Part shown: piece by piece, positions 24,342 to 27,569 of the stretch
Position numbering within the stretch: position 1 is the first letter of the stretch
Layout: the number at the start of each line of letters is the position of its first letter
Source of the DNA: DATCRE01 sp964235605
Lineage (GTDB): Bacteria; Bacteroidota; Bacteroidia; Cytophagales; Cyclobacteriaceae
DNA: 27,569 nucleotides
Assembly (NCBI GenBank): GCA_964235605.1
Contig: CAXSCR010000061.1
Location: forward strand, 1 to 27,569
Reading direction: 5' to 3'
Program-made: the position numbers and the translations under genes
Notes under the pieces: generated by a model
Told to the model about the DNA's origin: nothing
The model's database searches: none
The model's input: the letters and a program-made list of their open reading frames with translations, nothing else

Positions 24342-24914
24342 ATGCCAAAAAATAAAATTGCAATTTTTGCTTCTGGCAGTGGCTCTAATGCTGAAGAGAT
24401 CATTAAATATTTCCAAGGCCATCAATCTATTGAAATCGTTCTCTTACTCAGTAATAATCCCGCCGCTTACGCATTAGAGCGTGCAAAAAAATATAAAATT
24501 CCTACCGGGATATTTACGAAGCAAGAATTCCGGGATTCAGAAATTGTGTTGGATAAACTTAAAGCAAGTCAAGTAACACATGTAGTGCTTGCTGGTTTTT
24601 TATGGTTGATACCTGATTATTTGATTAAGGCTTATCCGGAACGCATGGTTAATATCCATCCTGCATTATTGCCTAAGTATGGTGGTAAAGGCATGTATGG
24701 AATGAAAGTTCACGAAGCGGTAAAAACGGCAAAGGAAAAAGAGACAGGCATTACCATCCATCTTGTTAACGAACATTACGATGAAGGCAAAATACTTTTT
24801 CAAGGACGATGCCCAGTAGCGTTAGATGCAACTCCTCAACGAATTGCGGAAAGTGTTCACAAACTGGAATATGAATTTTACGCCAAAGTCATTGAACAGT
24901 GGATCATGAACTAG
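24342..24914 (+). CDS. purN: Phosphoribosylglycinamide formyltransferase (PurN)
   Basis: A cytoplasmic enzyme of purine synthesis that transfers the formyl group of 10-formyl-tetrahydrofolate to glycinamide ribonucleotide. The 190-residue protein is the normal PurN length. The phosphate-binding loop IAIFASGSGSNAEEI is near the N-terminus. The catalytic Asn-His pair lies in NIHPALLPKYGG, and the essential Asp is in HYDEGKILFQ, matching Asn106, His108 and Asp144 of the E. coli enzyme. The frame is intact although it stands just beyond a damaged region. Its stop overlaps that of the convergent cyclase pseudogene in the shared palindrome CTAG (24911-24914). No other pur genes are present in the window. 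Confidence 0.96.
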   Translation: MPKNKIAIFASGSGSNAEEIIKYFQGHQSIEIVLLLSNNPAAYALERAKKYKIPTGIFTKQEFRDSEIVLDKLKASQVTHVVLAGFLWLIPDYLIKAYPERMVNIHPALLPKYGGKGMYGMKVHEAVKTAKEKETGITIHLVNEHYDEGKILFQGRCPVALDATPQRIAESVHKLEYEFYAKVIEQWIMN

Positions 24915-25584
24915 CAATCTATCGCTCTACCCTTGACATGTACATATGCTCGCACAGGGAAAGTGCCAACGCCTTTAAACTTTGGAGGTGCAGCATCAAA
25001 GAGGAAACCATCGTCAGGTACATTATAAAGATTACATAGATGTTCAACAGTACGTATTTCAGCCTGAGAAGTATTGTGTGAACCATTCTTTGTTTGAGCG
25101 TGTATCATCAATATTGCGAGAGTCTATACAAAAGCACTCCTCCGTTATCGCGTAAGTAAATTGCTGCCTCTTCATTTAAGAAAGAATGATTTTCAAAGTA
25201 TGCATCAGTTTTGCCAATGTTCGCTCCAATTGGGATTGATTAAAACAGCTTTACCTAAGACATCGATATCCTTAAAAAATTCTTTATCAATCTCAATACC
25301 TTTCCTAAGTCAGCGCGCACAACGACTCCTTCAAGGTTTACAAATTTTTGAAGCGTAACTTCACTTAAGTCTTTTCCATCAGGGTAGCGATGAAATGGAC
25401 AATCTATATAGGTGCCCGTATTGGTCACCATTTCAATTTTTCCTATTTGGAATTCTGTTCCAGGTGAATAAATGCTACGTGACTTTTCACGACTTAAATA
25501 GTCGCAGATTAATGGCGCAGGTAGTCCTTTGTAAGTAATCATTCCATGCTCGATGTCATGGCTTAAGTCAATGAGTTTTGTCAT
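24911..25584 (-). pseudogene. Frameshifted cyclase / kynurenine formamidase-like gene
   Basis: The start ATG 25584 overlaps the thioesterase stop as ATGA. The N-terminal third is intact: LIDLSHDIEHGMITYKGLP, FQIGKIEMVTNTGTYIDCPF and HRYPDGKDLSE, typical of the cyclase family (PF04199). Downstream homology continues in changing frames: IDKEFFKDIDVLGKAVLI and SEHW, then DAYFENHSFLNEEAAIYLRD after one extra A in CAAAAC, then IDSRNIDD, then VHTILL, then VEHLCNLYNVPDDGF to GVGTFPVRAYVHVKG. At least four or five frameshifts are needed, so it cannot make a full enzyme. Intact relatives hydrolyse N-formylkynurenine or related cyclic compounds. The original substrate here is unknown. Confidence 0.85.
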
Positions 25585-26030
25585 TTGCTTGTTGGTATGA
25601 TCCATTCAAAATCAGGCCCTTTGGGCATCGATTCAAAGATGCCTTGAATGAATTCATTGGGTTTGGCTAGTTTGCGTTTTGTCATATCAATCCATGCTCC
25701 ATCTACGGTTAATATCGTCGCAAGCGAACCATCTTCTTTTATAAAATGATGACGCAAACTCCATCGGCTATAATCTTTGGTTGTTTTAACAAGGGTTACA
25801 TTAACGGTGATGTTGTCTTCTAAAAGTATTTCTCTTTTAAAAATGGCTTCCTCTCTAAAAAGAATAGGTCCAATTTTAAACTCCTCAAGCTTTGCGGTGG
25901 TAAGTCCACGTTCACTTAGATACATCATACGCAAAGACGCGCCGTAATCATAGTAAACAGAATGACGGAGATGGCGGTTGGCATCAATATCAGCCCAGCG
26001 TATTTGAATAGTTTTAGAGAAATCTAACAT
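25581..26030 (-). CDS. Acyl-CoA thioesterase (hotdog 4HBT family)
   Basis: A 149-residue single hotdog-fold protein. IRWADIDANRHLRHSVYYDY carries the catalytic-type Asp and the Asn-x-His that replace the usual D..GH.N.....Y of 4-hydroxybenzoyl-CoA thioesterase-like enzymes. FKREILLEDNITVNV and SLATILTVDGAWIDM follow the expected strands. It probably hydrolyses acyl-CoA or acyl-ACP thioesters in the cytoplasm, and chain preference cannot be read. Its TGA overlaps the ATG of the following cyclase gene (ATGA), which indicates translational coupling of a former two-gene operon. That partner is now broken while this gene remains intact. A good promoter, TTTA-N17-TATTTTTG, lies just upstream. Confidence 0.87.
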   Translation of the reverse strand: MLDFSKTIQIRWADIDANRHLRHSVYYDYGASLRMMYLSERGLTTAKLEEFKIGPILFREEAIFKREILLEDNITVNVTLVKTTKDYSRWSLRHHFIKEDGSLATILTVDGAWIDMTKRKLAKPNEFIQGIFESMPKGPDFEWIIPTSK

Positions 26031-26053
26031 AGTTGTTTGTTAACATTATAAAT

Positions 26054-26082
26054 CAAAAATAGGATTCTTTCTAGAAGTTAAA
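26054..26082 (-). promoter_or_regulatory. Putative Bacteroidota-type promoter of the thioesterase operon
   Basis: On the minus strand TTTA (26082-26079), 17 bases, then TATTTTTG (26061-26054). This is an exact TAnnTTTG -7 element at the preferred spacing, 23 bases before the ATG at 26030. Confidence 0.5.
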
Positions 26083-26150
26083 TTATCTTTTATTAAAACA
26101 AATTATACATTAAAGCCGGGCATTAGTCTACAGCATCAACTCCTTTTCTT

Positions 26151-27526
26151 TCAGATAGGATAATGTTCGCGTTTGTCGGCTTCACTCATCATGCGCTTAT
26201 CTTCCTTCTTTGGTTTGAGCGCTTCAAGTCTGGTGTTTCTGTATTGCTCCAATGCTGTAGTGAGTCCGGCCATGGCGTGTATCGCTTCCGGTGTGCTGAT
26301 ATCCAGGCTTTGCGCTGCTTGCGTACAAAGCTGATCGACTTGGCCTTTGTTGTATAAATCTAAATTATGACGCAGTGGAAGTAAATGTGTGTGGCTCTTG
26401 TGCTCGATCTTTAAGGTTACTCGTAGTCTATCTAAGCCAGTAATTTTAATGCCACCAAGTACAGTTACATTTAATATTCCTTTTTCGTAAAAAAGTAATT
26501 CAGCATTTGAGGTGTGAAGCTTGGAAGCTGTTGACGGTGCTTGCGCTACTAATTCGGTTTGTTGTTTTAATGAAAAAGAAAAATATTTTCGGTTCTTCAT
26601 TAAGTGATGAAAGATTTCAACTTCATGGCTTTGAAGTAAGCTGCTCACGTCTTCACCTTCCGGGGTTTGTGTATTACTTACTTTCAACTCCGGGCGCAGC
26701 ACGTGAAGCTTCTCCGATAATCGTTTTGCGCCTTCTCTTCCAGCTTCATCACCATCAAAAAATATGATCGCTTCTTCCAGGTGCTTGAGTTCCTTTACTG
26801 CTTGCTCATGATCGGGTGTAAATCCATTCGTACCATAATAGGCCAGTACTTGCGTAGATTCAGGAAAAAGATTTTCAATGTTGAAGCGCAGTTGCTCTAA
26901 TGTAGCTGCATCGATCACGCTTTCAGCAAACACCAGTGTGCGAGCCCATGACTTCGGCCACCGTGGATATACGCCCGTTCTGTCTTTGGTGTAGTAATGG
27001 CTTTGATCATTGTTGTTATAGATACTTCTTCCGTACAGGCTTACGATCTTATCGTCTTTATCTTTCAGCGGGAAGATCGCACAGTATTTCATCTGTGGCC
27101 ACGCTGTACTGTTGAAGCCAACTTCAAGTGAAGCAGGATTTATATTTCTTCCCTTTAGATAATTCTGTGCCTTCTCGCTCTTCTTAAAATTTCCTTCGAA
27201 TACTTTGAACAGCTTGGCATAGTTCACTTCTGTTTTTACTGGCTCTGTTTTTTGTGCGGTTGATGCTGTGATGTTAAATTCTTCCTGCAACCATTTGATA
27301 GCTTCGTGTGTAGTTACATGCAGTTTCTTTTCTACTAAACTGATCGAATCCATTATACCCGCACTGCATCCGCTGCTAAAGCAAGTACATATCTGTTTGT
27401 CTTCACTGAACTGTAAACTTGTCGCTTATCATCATGGAACGGACACAACGCTTTACGGTATTTGTTCACCTGGATGCCCAACCGGTCTGCTACTTCCAAA
27501 ATGTTGAGCTTGGATTTAACCCACAT
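26151..27526 (-). pseudogene. CHC2 zinc-finger/TOPRIM primase, frameshifted near the N-terminus
   Basis: Reading from ATG 27526, residues 1-34 begin MWVKSKLNILEVADRLGI and end ALCPFHDDK, the first half of a CHC2 zinc finger. One base is missing at about 27422-27424. The next frame continues TSLQFSEDKQICTCFSSGC, the second half of the finger, and then 400 residues open from ATG 27353. The repaired protein would have about 458 residues. The TOPRIM domain is clear: FAESVIDAATLEQL with the catalytic Glu and IIFFDGDEAGREGAKRL with the Asp-x-Asp metal site. Such proteins prime DNA on plasmids, integrative elements and transposons of Bacteroidota. Without the zinc finger the 400-residue product probably cannot bind template normally. 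An in-frame TAG lies five codons above ATG 27526. Confidence 0.75.
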
Positions 27527-27569
27527 TGCAGCTTTTTGGTGCTAAACGAGAAATTTGAATTTTTTTTCG

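Noticed and set aside
25255..25584. Treating the 5' part of the cyclase as a complete short gene
   Set aside because: Homology continues downstream in other frames to the normal C-terminus, so this is a fragment of a broken gene.
15365..26030. A dedicated lipid-modification cluster (desaturase, psd, RND exporter, thioesterase)
   Set aside because: The genes are separated by unrelated genes and spacers with their own promoters, and there are no biosynthetic partners. Co-location alone does not support a system.

Overview
The window looks like chromosomal DNA of a Bacteroidota bacterium, most likely a Cytophagales-type lineage. The evidence is the company of families: a long FG-GAP protein with a type IX secretion C-terminal sorting domain, a GWxTD-domain protein, an OmpA protein carrying TPR and PD40 repeats, a VWA protein with a carboxypeptidase-regulatory N-terminus ending in a SusC-like VVVGYGTQ motif, AT-rich DNA, starts without clear Shine-Dalgarno sequences, and several upstream sequences fitting the Bacteroidota TTTA/TTTG...TAnnTTTG promoter form. 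Genus-level placement is not possible by reading alone.

Layout. 1-353: a relic that resembles a transposase N-terminus, and a perfect 16-bp inverted repeat. 354-3247 (-): HAD phosphatase and T9SS-secreted FG-GAP protein. 3365-5323 (+): murF and a DUF2461 protein, transcribed divergently from the previous pair. 5505-7472 (+): OmpA/PD40 envelope protein. 7473-7824: decayed duplicate of the acylphosphatase gene plus a hairpin element. 7825-11280 (-): rlmB, deoC, a GapN-like aldehyde dehydrogenase with its own terminator, and acylphosphatase. 11339-12942: a GWxTD gene bracketed by two ~110-bp direct repeats. 13266-15248 (-): VWA protein with a strong terminator. 15365-15961 (+): a thiamine-pyrophosphokinase-like protein without the family's catalytic motif. 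15977-23406 (-): front-end fatty acid desaturase, phosphatidylserine decarboxylase, glutamate dehydrogenase, RND/MMPL exporter and dGTPase. 23417-24312: a damaged zone with an mtfA-like 3' stump cut off at a set of 23-bp direct repeats, then about 600 bp of unrecognised DNA. 24342-24914 (+): purN. 24911-26030 (-): acyl-CoA thioesterase coupled to a cyclase/kynurenine-formamidase-like gene broken by several frameshifts. 26151-27526 (-): a CHC2/TOPRIM primase of the mobile-element type with one frameshift inside its zinc finger.

Most intact genes are housekeeping or envelope functions: peptidoglycan, phospholipid and fatty acid synthesis, purine synthesis, deoxynucleotide turnover, rRNA methylation and central nitrogen and carbon metabolism. 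I see no complete defence, secretion or biosynthetic cluster and no tRNA, rRNA or CRISPR array. The unusual material is a series of genome-decay and rearrangement scars (five broken genes), the repeat-bracketed GWxTD locus, and two enzyme-family members whose catalytic motifs are altered (GapN-like Gly284 and the TPK-like protein).
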